From the NCBI RefSeq assembly GCF_016863135.1, contig NZ_BOOH01000021.1, positions 1-64,000 on the forward strand: a DNA stretch of 64,000 nucleotides, in the 5' to 3' direction. The DNA comes from Planobispora longispora. GTDB taxonomy: Bacteria > Actinomycetota > Actinomycetes > Streptosporangiales > Streptosporangiaceae. Made by a program: the position numbers and the translations under genes. The notes beneath the pieces were generated by a model. It saw only the letters and a list, made by a program, of their open reading frames with translations. It was not told the DNA's origin and did not search any database. Every line of letters begins with the position of its first letter. Positions within the stretch are counted from its first letter, which is position 1. Below, piece after piece: positions 35,881 through 44,704 of this stretch.

Positions 35881-36012
35881 GATGACCGGCTGAGTGACAA
35901 CGACCGTGGATGCGACTGGACACCGGTGGACGACGAGAGATCGTAGCCGCAGCTCAGGCGCGGTATCGGTCCTGGTCGGGGACTTGTCGAGATTGCCTTG
36001 TAAACGAGATGC
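35881..36012 (+). repeat. Third element-end relic (attR C, decayed)
   Basis: Carries the same ordered blocks as 29658: TGAGTGACAACGACCGTGGA, GGTGGACGACGAGAGATCG, TAGCCGCAGCTCAGGCGCGG, CGGTCCTGGTCGGGGACTTG and ATTGCCTTGTAAACGAGATG. The last block is the start of the tRNA-derived core; downstream of GAGATG the match is lost. Marks the probable right end of the island. Confidence 0.72.
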
Positions 36013-36097
36013 CGCTCCGCACACCGGCATCGGTCTTCGGTCCGGCACACGCCCACCGGGATGAACGCGTGCCGGTTCGTTCAAGCCGGCAAGCGCG

Positions 36098-37450
36098 TCA
36101 AAGAAGCGTGAGCGCCTTGGCCACGCCCGGGTCGCGCCCAGTGGCCAGGTCGAGGGCGGTCATGGGGGCGTAGTGGTCGACCGGTACGCCGATCGTGTCG
36201 ATGATTTCGCGGGCGGGGCCGAGGTGCCGGACCTTGGGCAGGATCAGGACGCTGCCGTCGTCGAGGAGGTATCCCTCGCCGGGGCCGGAGACGGCCCCGG
36301 CCGTGCGGGTCCCGACGAGGGTGCCCAGGCCGTTGCCCTTGACCGCCGCGCTGAAGTCATCGCAGGCCGAGGCGCACGCGCGGTCGGTGAGGACGACCAG
36401 GCGCGAGCCGAGCAGCGGGACGCTGTCGTCGGTCCGGTTGGGCACGCAGTCGCCCTTGAGCGGGCAGAAGTAGCTGGTGACCTTGCCGTGCGCGAACGCG
36501 CCGAGCAGCCGGGTCACCTCGCGGGGTGACCCGCCGCCGTTGCCGCGCAGGTCGAGGACCACCGCCTTCGGCTTGCCCTGCAGCTTGGCGATGACCTGGT
36601 CGGCGGCGCCTTCGTAGAATCCGGGCAGCTGGACGTAGACGGCGCCGCCGGGGAGCGTCTTCGATGTCACCTTCGGGGGCTGCCGCGTGACGGGGCCCTG
36701 CCTGATCTCGACGGTGCGGGTCCGTCCCGTCGTCGGGCGCTTGAGCGTGAGCCGTACCGGGTCGGAGGCGAAGGCGTCGATGATGCCGTCGTTGACGGTG
36801 TCCCCGATGACCGTCGGCACGCCGTTGACCTTGAGCATGATGTCGCCGGGCCGGATGTCGGCCTTGGCGGCGGGGCTGCCGGGCAGGACCCGGGTGATGA
36901 ACAGCGGCGGCCGGGCCGCCGGGTCGAACTGCGGGCCCTGCCCGGCCGACACGCCCACGATGCCTGTCCCGACCGGCCCGCCCTCCGGCGGCGGGGTCGG
37001 CCTGACCCAGCGGGCGTGGTTGTCGTGGAGTCCGGCGACCATGCCGGTGATCGCGGCGCGCAGCGCGGCGGGATCGCCGGTGCCGAGGACCTTCGCGAAG
37101 GCGGCCCAGTCGGTGTCGCGGTCCCCGGTCAGGGCGGGCAACTGGAGGTCGGCCCGGTCGGCGCCGCGCCGTATCAAATCCTGGGTGTAGGCGGCCAGGG
37201 CGCTCTTCAGCAGTGCCCTGGAATCCATGGCCGGGCCGCTGTAGTAGTTGTCCAGCACGCAGAAGTACGCCTGCCGGAGCGTGTTCACCGAGGTCGGCGG
37301 CACCGATTGCGGCGGCGGCCCCGTGACGGCGGCGCAGTCGGCGCCCGGGGTGGAGACCGGCTGAGGGGTGAGGGCGGACGCAGACGCGGACATGGAGCAG
37401 GCCGTCACCAGGACGGCGGCGCAGAGGGTTCTGATCATGGCCGCCAGCAT
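36098..37450 (-). CDS. S41-family C-terminal processing peptidase lipoprotein with PDZ domain
   Basis: 450 residues (ATG 37438 gives 446 and is equally possible). Signal with lipobox VTAC; helical N-domain; PDZ at about 150-240 (LFITRVLPGSPAAKADIRPGDIMLKVNG); S41 core with VVLDLRGNGGG and the Ser-containing DRACASACDDFSAAVKG. The lysine normally four residues after the Ser-helix start is represented in SAAVKG. Secreted protease acting on envelope proteins. First complete chromosomal gene right of the island. Confidence 0.88.
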   Translation of the reverse strand: MLAAMIRTLCAAVLVTACSMSASASALTPQPVSTPGADCAAVTGPPPQSVPPTSVNTLRQAYFCVLDNYYSGPAMDSRALLKSALAAYTQDLIRRGADRADLQLPALTGDRDTDWAAFAKVLGTGDPAALRAAITGMVAGLHDNHARWVRPTPPPEGGPVGTGIVGVSAGQGPQFDPAARPPLFITRVLPGSPAAKADIRPGDIMLKVNGVPTVIGDTVNDGIIDAFASDPVRLTLKRPTTGRTRTVEIRQGPVTRQPPKVTSKTLPGGAVYVQLPGFYEGAADQVIAKLQGKPKAVVLDLRGNGGGSPREVTRLLGAFAHGKVTSYFCPLKGDCVPNRTDDSVPLLGSRLVVLTDRACASACDDFSAAVKGNGLGTLVGTRTAGAVSGPGEGYLLDDGSVLILPKVRHLGPAREIIDTIGVPVDHYAPMTALDLATGRDPGVAKALTLL

Positions 37451-37514
37451 GGCCGGGGGCCGGTTACACGGCGGTGAACGCCGCTGTTACCGCCATTCGT
37501 GGCGGAACGCCGGC

Positions 37515-37790
37515 ATGCGGGTTCCGGTGGTTGAGGACGAACGCGATCTGGCCGGTCCCGTGGCGGTGGGGCCGCGCCGCCATGCCATGGCCGTCGGCGT
37601 GGCGTACGACGGGGCCGCTGCGGTGGCGCGGCCGGCGGTGCACGACTACGACGTTCTCGTGCTGGATCGGGACCTGCCCGAGATGCACGGTGACCCCGTC
37701 TGCCGTGAGCCGGTGATGCGCGGGAGCCGTACGCGGACCCTGCTGACGGCGGCGGCATCGGTGCCGAAGCGGGTGGCGGGCCTCTTCCCC
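37515..37790 (+). pseudogene. Decayed response-regulator receiver domain
   Basis: MRVPVVEDERDLAGPVAV, VAYDGAAAVARPAVHDYDVL and VLDRDLPEMHGDPVCREP align with the functional regulator at 13324 (MRVLIAEDE, VIVLDRDLPVVHGDDVCRH), with the phosphoacceptor Asp retained. The sequence breaks after LLTAAASVPKRVAGL; Lys loop and DNA-binding domain are absent. A frame continues to 37874 without homology. Confidence 0.8.
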
Positions 37791-37874
37791 GTTGTCGAAC
37801 TCGCTGTGGAACTGCTGAAAGGGAAAAACTGGTCAGAGGCGCCCGTTCGTAATGGAATCGGGCGGCTTCTCTGA

Positions 37875-38218
37875 GGACGGGGCTGTCCGTGTCCGGCGGT
37901 TCGAAGACGGGTGGCGTGTCGGATCGGTGAGGCTTTTTCATCCTGATGGCCCAGGTCACGGCGGACCTGCAGAAGGCGGTAGCGGATGAGACGAGGCTCC
38001 CGGTCGGGGCATCGGATCTTGGTCGACTGCTGTCTCACCGGGGGCCTCATCTCACCTCAACCCAGTCCCCTTGCGCCTACGTTGACCAGCGCCGCCAGGT
38101 GGGAAAGGGCTCCTGCTCCGGCTTTCGCGCAGCGGAATGGAACCGGTGGTGGCGATGAGCTGAGGCCCCCTTCGTCTTGGCCGGAGATCAGCCTCCCGAA
38201 GCCGGTCGGGCATCGGTG
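37875..38218. other. 344-bp stretch without recognised gene
   Basis: Several short frames exist on both strands, but none has a ribosome site or a family motif. Probably decayed sequence between the regulator pseudogene and the DHFR-like gene. Confidence 0.45.
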
Positions 38219-38878
38219 TCAGCCAAGGACCGTCACCGAGCGCCCCTCGTCCACGGTGTAGGCGCCCGCGGAGATCGTGCCGAGGCTCGCTGGGGTGAGG
38301 GTCAGCGAGACGACGCCGCCGGGCAGTACGCGCGCGTGCTCTTCTGCGGTGGTGAACGTCGCGGGGGTCGATCCATCCGGGAACAGGCTCTTCCCCGTCC
38401 CGACGACGACCGGGTACTGGAGGAGCCGGTAGACGTCGACGAGTCCTGCCCGGTGCAGCGTCTGCACGAGCCTCCAGCTTCCGTGAACCTGGAGCTCCTT
38501 GCCGGGAAGCTCCTTGAGGCGGCGTACCTCGTCGAGCAGGTCACCGCGCAGGACGGTCGTCGGGCTCCAGTCGGCTTCCTCGTCGGTCAGCGTCGAGCTG
38601 ACGACATACTTCGGCAACGTGTTGAGCTGGGTGGCGATCAGGTCGTCAGGTCCGGTGACCTTCGACCAGTACCCGCCGAGCAGGCCGAAACTGGTGCGAC
38701 CGAACAGGAACGCACCGGCCTCACGGAACCAGCTCTCGACGACCTCGTTGGTGTGCGCCGAGGCGTGCGGGACGAGCCACCCGCCGCGGTCGAAGCCGCC
38801 GGAGCGGTCCTCGCCGGGGGCTCCGGGCCCTTGCATGACGCCGTCGAGGCTGACGAAGATATTGACGCTGAGCAGCAC
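38219..38878 (-). CDS. Dihydrofolate-reductase-like (RibD C-terminal) protein
   Basis: 219 residues from GTG 38878, with GGGGAGAA three bases upstream; longer upstream readings are basic and lack support. RibD_C/DHFR fold: NIFVSLDGVMQGPGAPGED, FLFGRTSFGLL, YVVSSTLTDEE, KELQVHGSWRLVQTLHRAGLVDVYRL and VGTGKSLFP. The family uses NAD(P)H-type reductions, but substrates of these stand-alone proteins are unknown. Downstream of an AraC-type gene on the same strand, 58 bp away; the two are often linked. Confidence 0.9.
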   Translation of the reverse strand: MLLSVNIFVSLDGVMQGPGAPGEDRSGGFDRGGWLVPHASAHTNEVVESWFREAGAFLFGRTSFGLLGGYWSKVTGPDDLIATQLNTLPKYVVSSTLTDEEADWSPTTVLRGDLLDEVRRLKELPGKELQVHGSWRLVQTLHRAGLVDVYRLLQYPVVVGTGKSLFPDGSTPATFTTAEEHARVLPGGVVSLTLTPASLGTISAGAYTVDEGRSVTVLG

Positions 38879-38936
38879 GGTTCTCCCCTGAATCCGGGTT
38901 GCGGACGGCCGGCCGGGATCGGCCGACAGGCGGACG

Positions 38937-39683
38937 CTAGCTGCCGGGCCCGGGGTGGGTCTTGTACAGGAACGACATCGCGGCATGTTCGCCCGCCTGC
39001 AGCTCGCGCGCGGTGCGCCCGACGTAGCGACGCAGCGCATGGGCGAGGTGGGCTTGGTCGAAGTACCCGAGCGTCTCGACGACTGTGCGCCAGTCGTGGC
39101 CGTCGCGCAGCATCGTGGCCGCGGCGTTCGCGCGGTCGATCTGCGTCACGGCGGTTCGCGACAGCCCCGTGATCGCGCGGTAGCGACGCTGAAGGGTACG
39201 CTCGGTGGGACTGGCCTTGGGATGCTCGGCGGCGTGCTCCTGGTCCGCGAGGCGCGATCGCACCAGCAGACCCGCGTCCTGCAGTCGCCGGACGAAGTGC
39301 TCGACGTTCTCGTACGTCGGCGCCTCCCAGTCCTGGCCGCCGATGACGATCCTGCCCGAGTCCGTCACCGGGAACGGCACGTACCCGTCGATGGCCGAGG
39401 CTGCGGGATGCGGCCGAAGAACCGTGCCGAGCGCGAACCGGACCCCGAGGAACTCGGCGTCCGGCGAGACCGGTGCGGTGGTCGCCCTCGTCTCCGGCCC
39501 GCGCAGACCGGCGAGCAGGCGTCCCCGCGTCCGCGAGAGGATCAGATGCCGGCAGGTGCGCGCCGCGGAGGTCATCGTGTCCTCGACATCGCTGCGGGTG
39601 CGCCACACGCGGTCGACGATGCTCGCGTCGATCTCGGTGTCGCGATGCTCGAACCGCAAGGCCAAGGCTCCCTCCACTTCCAA
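38937..39683 (-). CDS. AraC-family transcriptional regulator
   Basis: 248 residues. C-terminal double HTH: ERTLQRRYRAITGLSRTAVTQIDRANAAATML and DWRTVVETLGYFDQAHLAHALRRYVGRTA. N-terminal part has the DUF6597-like beta domain (RHLILSRTRGRLLAGLRGPET). The start is uncertain: TTG 39683, GTG 39677 or TTG 39665 are in frame and GGAGGGA overlaps the region. Upstream DNA was overwritten by an IS remnant (39755-40127), which may have removed the native promoter. Confidence 0.88.
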   Translation of the reverse strand: MEVEGALALRFEHRDTEIDASIVDRVWRTRSDVEDTMTSAARTCRHLILSRTRGRLLAGLRGPETRATTAPVSPDAEFLGVRFALGTVLRPHPAASAIDGYVPFPVTDSGRIVIGGQDWEAPTYENVEHFVRRLQDAGLLVRSRLADQEHAAEHPKASPTERTLQRRYRAITGLSRTAVTQIDRANAAATMLRDGHDWRTVVETLGYFDQAHLAHALRRYVGRTARELQAGEHAAMSFLYKTHPGPGS

Positions 39684-39754
39684 CCTGCTCAGGTTCCCCC
39701 GGAGCGTAGAGAAAAATCGGCAGTGTCACCAACGGCAGTGTGATCGTGATCGAA

Positions 39755-40127
39755 TTCCGGCCCTTGTACGGCGGGACGATCGGCCCTTCGGCGCCCTGGT
39801 AGCCCTTGCCGGCGAGGGTGAGGATGCCGGCCTGCTCCAGCGCGCGCAGGATGCCCCGGATGCGGGCGGCGGTCAGATCATGGATCTTGCCCGGCAGGGC
39901 GCCGGAGGTCCAGATGATCGTCCCGTTCGGGGAGGCGATGACCTGGATGTTCATGCCGTGCACGCGGTGCTTGGCCGAGTAGTAGGGCCGGTCGGCCTTG
40001 ACGTGGTCGGTGTGGATCAGCGTGCCGTCCAGGACCAGGTAGTGCAGTCCGTCCTTCCTGGCCTTGCGCAGGCCACGTAGGTCAGCGTTGGACGCGACAC
40101 ATCGACCGCGGCGCGGTGGAACAGCAC
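39755..40127 (-). pseudogene. IS5-type (DDE_Tnp_4) transposase remnant with internal deletion
   Basis: GTG 40127 starts VLFHRAAVDVSRPTLTYVA, the family N-terminus, then jumps directly into GLHYLVLDGTLIHTDHVKAD, deleting the HTH region of about 80 codons. The catalytic part continues (YYSAKHRVHGMNIQVIASPN, SGALPGKIHDLTAARI, LTLAGKGYQGAEGPIVPPYK) with DDE-type Asp residues, then stops near GRNS. The C-terminus is lost. Confidence 0.82.
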
Positions 40128-40564
40128 CTGAAGCTCCTGGCTGTGACGGTGATGGTTGTGGTGATCAACCCGTCTACCGGGAGCTTCTCTACGTCATCAG
40201 GCAAACGCCGCACCCGCGATCATGCTGTGACCAGCCGGTGGTCCATCGGGGGATGAAAAAGCCTCAGTATTCCAGGATGAGGTGTGGACGGAACCTCGCC
40301 CCTTGCATGTGATCGATAGGGTGATTCATGAATTCGTTGCAGATGCGAGAGCGGCGTGCCCGAAAGAACTGGCGACCGATGTTTCCTTTTCCCCCTCCGG
40401 CGGGCGCTTGAATTATGAGGATCCAGTACGTTCGCGTGGTCCGGCCCGGCTCAAGCCGTACGTCGGCATCCTTCAGGTGCGTGAGCTACCGGCTCGCCGC
40501 CTCATGAGTGCCTAACCTTCAAGGTTGGAATGTCGTAGATGTGCCGACGCTGGTTGGAGCTGTC
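40128..40564. other. 437-bp stretch without recognised gene
   Basis: A 77-codon plus-strand frame (40282-40515) has no ribosome site and no recognisable motif. The stretch is less GC-rich than average and probably is IS flank plus promoter of the next gene. Confidence 0.45.
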
Positions 40565-41029
40565 GTGGTTGTGAAGGAACGGTCTGGACGATCAATCGGC
40601 GCGCCGGGGCTTCTGTTGATCGGTTCGCAGGTGGTCATCGGTCTGCTGCTTCTGTACGCGGCTTCCTTCCCGGGGCTCAGCCCGCTTTGGATACTTCCGG
40701 TCCTCCTGGTGCTCGCGTCGTCCGGGGTGGTGAAGCAGGCCAGGTTCGCCCTCTCTGAGGAGAGCTTCGAGAAGGTCGCGCGCTCGGCGATGGAGGGAGG
40801 TCCCGATTGGAAGACGGGGCCGGCGACGCTGGGGTCGTTCGACATCTCCTGGGCCACCCGCCATGGGGACACCGTGCGTTTCGCCCTGGCGGGGGGAGGA
40901 AACGGCATCCATGATCATGGTTTCATCTGGAGTCCGAAGGGCGAGCCGCCGTTGCCGGAGGAGACGGACTACGCGCCCGACGTCGAACACTTCCATGGCT
41001 CCTGGTACGTGTGGAGAGAGAACTTCTGA
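40565..41029 (+). CDS. Small two-helix membrane protein of unknown function
   Basis: 154 residues from GTG 40565 (GGAG five bases upstream; GTG 40571 is an alternative). Membrane helices at about 11-32 and 38-55, then a cytosolic or exposed domain with DISWATRHGDTVRFALAGG and EHFHGSWYVWRENF. No family recognised. Confidence 0.6.
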   Translation: MVVKERSGRSIGAPGLLLIGSQVVIGLLLLYAASFPGLSPLWILPVLLVLASSGVVKQARFALSEESFEKVARSAMEGGPDWKTGPATLGSFDISWATRHGDTVRFALAGGGNGIHDHGFIWSPKGEPPLPEETDYAPDVEHFHGSWYVWRENF

Positions 41030-41071
41030 GTCCGCGAGTGACCGATCGGATGACGACGACCGTGGGCGAGG

Positions 41072-41881
41072 TCAGAGCGTGAAGGGATTCTCGCCGGATG
41101 CGACGGCCGAGAACAGCGCGGACCCGAACGTGTCGTACAGGTGCCGCTGGAGGGCGGGCCCGAAGGTCACCCGCGCGACGCCGAGCGCGGCGAGTTCGGC
41201 CAGCGACAGCTTCCCGAGCCCGTACGCGACGTTGACGGGACCGGGGATGCCCTCGGTCAGGACCCGGATCACGCCGGGATCGCCGACGCCGAGCGGATAG
41301 ACGCAGTCGGCGCCGGCTGCGAGATATCGGGCGCCGCGGTCGAGCGTGGCGGTGAGCTGGGCCTCCGGCGGCCCGGACCGGCGCAGGAACGAGTCCGTAC
41401 GCGCGTTGACGACCAGGTCCACGTTCAGCGATACCGCCGCCTCGCGCACCGCGGCCAGGAAGTCCGCTTGCTCAGCGATGTCGATCATGTTTCCGTCCGG
41501 CGGGTTCGAGTCCTCCAGATTCAATCCGACGGCCCCGGTCGCGGCGAACCGCTCGACCAGCTCGGCCGGCGCGAGCCCGTAGCCGCGCTCGAAGTCGACG
41601 GTCACCGGCAGGCTCACCGCCCGGACGATCCGTTCGGTCGCGGCCAGCACCTCTTCGACCGGCGCCGCCTCACCGTCGTCGTAGCCGAGCACCGCGGCCG
41701 TGGCGGCGCTGCTCGTGGCCACGGCCGGCAGCCCGGCCGCCTCGACCATCCGGGCCGAGGCCGCATCCCAGGCGTTGGGCAGCACGAGCGGATCACCGGC
41801 CACGTGCAGCCTGCGGAGCGTGGCGGCCTTCTCCCGGGACGGCGAAGCATCCCGGGCTTCCGGGTGGGACAGGTCGCTCAT
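41072..41881 (-). CDS. Isocitrate lyase/PEP mutase family enzyme
   Basis: 269 residues from ATG 41881 with GGAGGA five bases upstream. TIM-barrel markers: LPNAWDAASARMVEAAG, VTVDFERGYG, GAVGLNLEDSNPPDG (metal-site Asp/Glu), LVVNARTDSFL and GADCVYPLGVGD. It lacks the KKCGH loop of isocitrate lyase, fitting the carboxyphosphonoenolpyruvate mutase/oxaloacetate-hydrolase-like branch. Substrate unknown. Confidence 0.9.
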   Translation of the reverse strand: MSDLSHPEARDASPSREKAATLRRLHVAGDPLVLPNAWDAASARMVEAAGLPAVATSSAATAAVLGYDDGEAAPVEEVLAATERIVRAVSLPVTVDFERGYGLAPAELVERFAATGAVGLNLEDSNPPDGNMIDIAEQADFLAAVREAAVSLNVDLVVNARTDSFLRRSGPPEAQLTATLDRGARYLAAGADCVYPLGVGDPGVIRVLTEGIPGPVNVAYGLGKLSLAELAALGVARVTFGPALQRHLYDTFGSALFSAVASGENPFTL

Positions 41882-42038
41882 TGAGTCCTCCATGTCATGG
41901 GCGTCTTCTTGGACAACGTCACTCACGATGCGCGCCCGGCCGTGGGAACGGCGGCGATCCGGCGGTGGAACCGGCGGATCCCGCCGTGCCCGCGGCCGGA
42001 CCGGTCACGACTGGACCACCGGGCCACGGGACCTTTCT

Positions 42039-43481
42039 CTACGGGACCTTCTCACCCTGAGGCGCGGTGCCTGCCGCCTGCGCCGGTGCGGTCACGGCAG
42101 TCAGCCGTCCGCCGGGCATGCCGAGTGCGATGAGCATGCCGGCGAACGCGAAAGCGGCGACCGCGCCCATCGCCGCGGTGAAACCCTCGCCGAACTCCCC
42201 GGCTGACGCGTAACCCCCGGCACCCGCGAAGACGGCGACCGTGACCGCGACGCCGAACACCCCACCGAAGATCCGTAGCGTCATGAACGCGCCGGACGCC
42301 TGACCGATCTCCTGCGGCCGCACTGCTCCGACCACCGCCTTCTGCGCCGCGGGCATGGCCATGGTCAGTCCGGCGCCGCCGATGATCAGCGCGGGCAGCA
42401 GCTCGAGATAGTCCGTACCGGTGTCGGCGACCACGGCGATCCAGCCCATGCTCAAGGTCTGGAGCAGCAGCCCGCCGACCACGAACGTCCGCTCGCCGAC
42501 CTTGTCGGCCAACCGGCCGGCGATCGGCGCGCACACCATCAGCGTCGCGGTCCACGGCATCAACCGCAGGCCGGCGCCGAGGGGTCCTTCACCGTGGACG
42601 GTCTGGAAGTACTGCGCGAGGAAGAACAGCGTGCCGTACAGCGAAGCGAAGACGCAGAAGTTCGCCGGGTTGGCCGTGGCGAACGCCCTCAGCCGGAAGA
42701 AGCGCATCGGCAGCATCGGCGCCTCCGTGCGTCGTTCCCAGAGCACGAAGGCGATCACCAGCACGACGCCGAGCACCAGCGCGCCCAGTACCTCCGCGCT
42801 GCTCCAGCCCGCCGCGTTTCCGCGGACCAGACCCCAGACGACGCCGAACGCGCCCAGGGTCACGAGCGCGACCCCGCCCAGGTCGAGCCGGCTGTCCGGG
42901 CCGGTGACCTCATCGACGCGCCGCACCGTGAGCAGGATCGCGATCACTCCGATCGGCAGGTTCAGCCAGAAGATCCACTGCCAGGCCAGCTCTTCGGTGA
43001 CGACACCGCCGATGAACGGGCCGCCGAACGTCGCCAGGCCGGTGATGCCCAGGTACAGCCCCATCGCCTTGCCCCGCTGCCGGGGCGGGAACATCGCGCT
43101 GACGAGGGTCAGCGACAGCGGCAGCACCAGCGCGGCGCCGGCGCCCTGGAACGCCCGGGAGGCGATCAGAACGCCGATGTCCGGTGACAAGGCGCAGGCC
43201 ACCGACGCGACGGTGAACAGCGCCAGTCCGACGACGAACACGCGGCGGCGGCCGAACCGGTCACCCAGCGCCGCTCCCGTCAGCAGCAGCACCGCGAACG
43301 TCAGGCTGTAGGCGTTGACGGTCCACTCGAGTTCTTCGATCGACGCCGCCAGGTCCTGGCGGATCGTGTTCAACGCCGTGGTCACGATCAGGCTGTCCAG
43401 GGACATCATGAACGATGCCAGCGAAGCAAGCCCCAACACCCAGGCCTGCTTGGACGTCATTCCTCCGCCGCCGCCACTCAC
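42039..43481 (-). CDS. DHA2-type MFS drug exporter (EmrB/QacA)
   Basis: 480 residues, 14 predicted helices. Motif A-like GAALGDRFGRRRVFVVG, motif D1 MMSLDSLIVTTALNTI and motif C-like GLATFGGPFIGGVV. GTG start with AGGAGGAG six bases upstream. Follows the ECF sigma gene by 34 bp, so the sigma factor probably drives its own expression together with this exporter. Confidence 0.93.
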   Translation of the reverse strand: MSGGGGGMTSKQAWVLGLASLASFMMSLDSLIVTTALNTIRQDLAASIEELEWTVNAYSLTFAVLLLTGAALGDRFGRRRVFVVGLALFTVASVACALSPDIGVLIASRAFQGAGAALVLPLSLTLVSAMFPPRQRGKAMGLYLGITGLATFGGPFIGGVVTEELAWQWIFWLNLPIGVIAILLTVRRVDEVTGPDSRLDLGGVALVTLGAFGVVWGLVRGNAAGWSSAEVLGALVLGVVLVIAFVLWERRTEAPMLPMRFFRLRAFATANPANFCVFASLYGTLFFLAQYFQTVHGEGPLGAGLRLMPWTATLMVCAPIAGRLADKVGERTFVVGGLLLQTLSMGWIAVVADTGTDYLELLPALIIGGAGLTMAMPAAQKAVVGAVRPQEIGQASGAFMTLRIFGGVFGVAVTVAVFAGAGGYASAGEFGEGFTAAMGAVAAFAFAGMLIALGMPGGRLTAVTAPAQAAGTAPQGEKVP

Positions 43482-43515
43482 CGTTTCTCCTCCTGTTCAG
43501 GTTCTTCGCGGCCGA

Positions 43516-44586
43516 TCAGGCGCGCAGCGATCGCGGAAGTCCGAAGACCGTCAGAAGCGAGTTGTCGATGAATCGGGTCAGGACGGAAATCCGATCGCCG
43601 GTCAGGGTGAGTACGAGGACTCCGTGCGCGTGCATGATCGGGGTCCGCGGGTCACGCAGATAGCAGCCGAACGCCGGTTGGCCGTTCGCCCGCGTCGGGA
43701 TCAGCACGTATCTGAGGCCGTTGCGCAACGCGACGGTGGCCAGGAAGTTCCGGACGGCGTCAAGGCCCTGATATTCCAGCGGCAGCGGCGGCATGGTCAG
43801 CCACGCGTCGTCCGTCATCAGAGCCACGATCTCATCGACGTCTCCGGCCTCGAACGCGCGGATGAAAGCATCCACGATCCGGCGTTCTTCCGGCGAGTTC
43901 GGCAGCGGGGCGCTCTCCCGGTCGGAACCCGGAAGCTCGTGCGCCAGCGCGGCCCGTGCCCGTTTCAGCGCGCTGGTCACCGCGTTCTCGGTCGTGCCGA
44001 GAATTTCCGCCGTCTCGACGGCCCGGAACGCCAGGACGTCCCGCAGCACCAATACGGCTCGCTGCCTCGGCGGCAATCGCTGCAGCGCCGCCAGGAACGC
44101 CAGCGACACCGACTCTCTGACCTCGTATCGCGCCTCCGGTCCGGGCAGGCGGTCGGCGATCTCGTCGAGCAGCACATCGGGGTACGGCTCCAGCCAGCTC
44201 GGTTCCGCCCGGAGGCGCGACGGCTCAGGCAACGGGACCTCCGGCTGATAGGCCGCATATCCCTGCGGGCGGCGGGTACCGGCCCGCAGCGCGTTGAGAC
44301 AGCGGTTGGTCGCGATGCGGTAGAGCCACGTCCGCACCGACGCGCGTTCCGCGTAGCCGTCGATCCCGCGCCATGCGGCCAGCAGCGTCTCCTGCAGCAG
44401 ATCCTCGGCGTCCTGCACCGAGCCGAGGATGCGGTAACAGTGCACCTGGAGCTCACGCCGGTACGGCTCGACGAGCTCGCGGAACGCCTCACCGTCCCCG
44501 CTTCGCGCCAGCACCAGCAGATCGCCGTCCGGGCGCCGGGCACAGGCCGAGGCGCCGGGTTCCCCGCTCGGCGGAATCCCTCGCAT
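43516..44586 (-). CDS. ECF sigma factor with C-terminal SnoaL-like domain
   Basis: 356 residues from ATG 44586 (GGGAG six bases upstream; a longer reading adds a basic leader). Sigma region 2 (about 24-90, YRILGSVQDAEDLLQETLLAAWRGI split by the loop, TWLYRIATNRCLNALR), region 4 (LPPRQRAVLVLRDVLAFRAVETAEILG), then an NTF2/SnoaL domain (VDAFIRAFEAGDVDEIVALMT, HAHGVLVLTLTGDRISVLTRF). In such sigmas the SnoaL domain tunes activity in place of an anti-sigma factor; none is encoded nearby. Confidence 0.92.
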   Translation of the reverse strand: MRGIPPSGEPGASACARRPDGDLLVLARSGDGEAFRELVEPYRRELQVHCYRILGSVQDAEDLLQETLLAAWRGIDGYAERASVRTWLYRIATNRCLNALRAGTRRPQGYAAYQPEVPLPEPSRLRAEPSWLEPYPDVLLDEIADRLPGPEARYEVRESVSLAFLAALQRLPPRQRAVLVLRDVLAFRAVETAEILGTTENAVTSALKRARAALAHELPGSDRESAPLPNSPEERRIVDAFIRAFEAGDVDEIVALMTDDAWLTMPPLPLEYQGLDAVRNFLATVALRNGLRYVLIPTRANGQPAFGCYLRDPRTPIMHAHGVLVLTLTGDRISVLTRFIDNSLLTVFGLPRSLRA

Positions 44587-44704
44587 GGTGGCTCCCTCTC
44601 TCCCGGGTATCTCTCGTGGGGATGGACACCGCCACCGCCGGAAAGTGGTCGGCCGGCGCCGAATTTTCTGCGAGCTCATCCGCCGTCTTTGACGCCGATG
44701 CCCT

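Noticed and set aside
37368-37874. 168-codon ORF as a complete response regulator
   Set aside because: Only the receiver half aligns; Lys loop and DNA-binding domain are missing, so it is listed as a pseudogene.
40282-40515. 77-codon plus-strand ORF
   Set aside because: No Shine-Dalgarno sequence, no motif, and located in IS-flanking debris.
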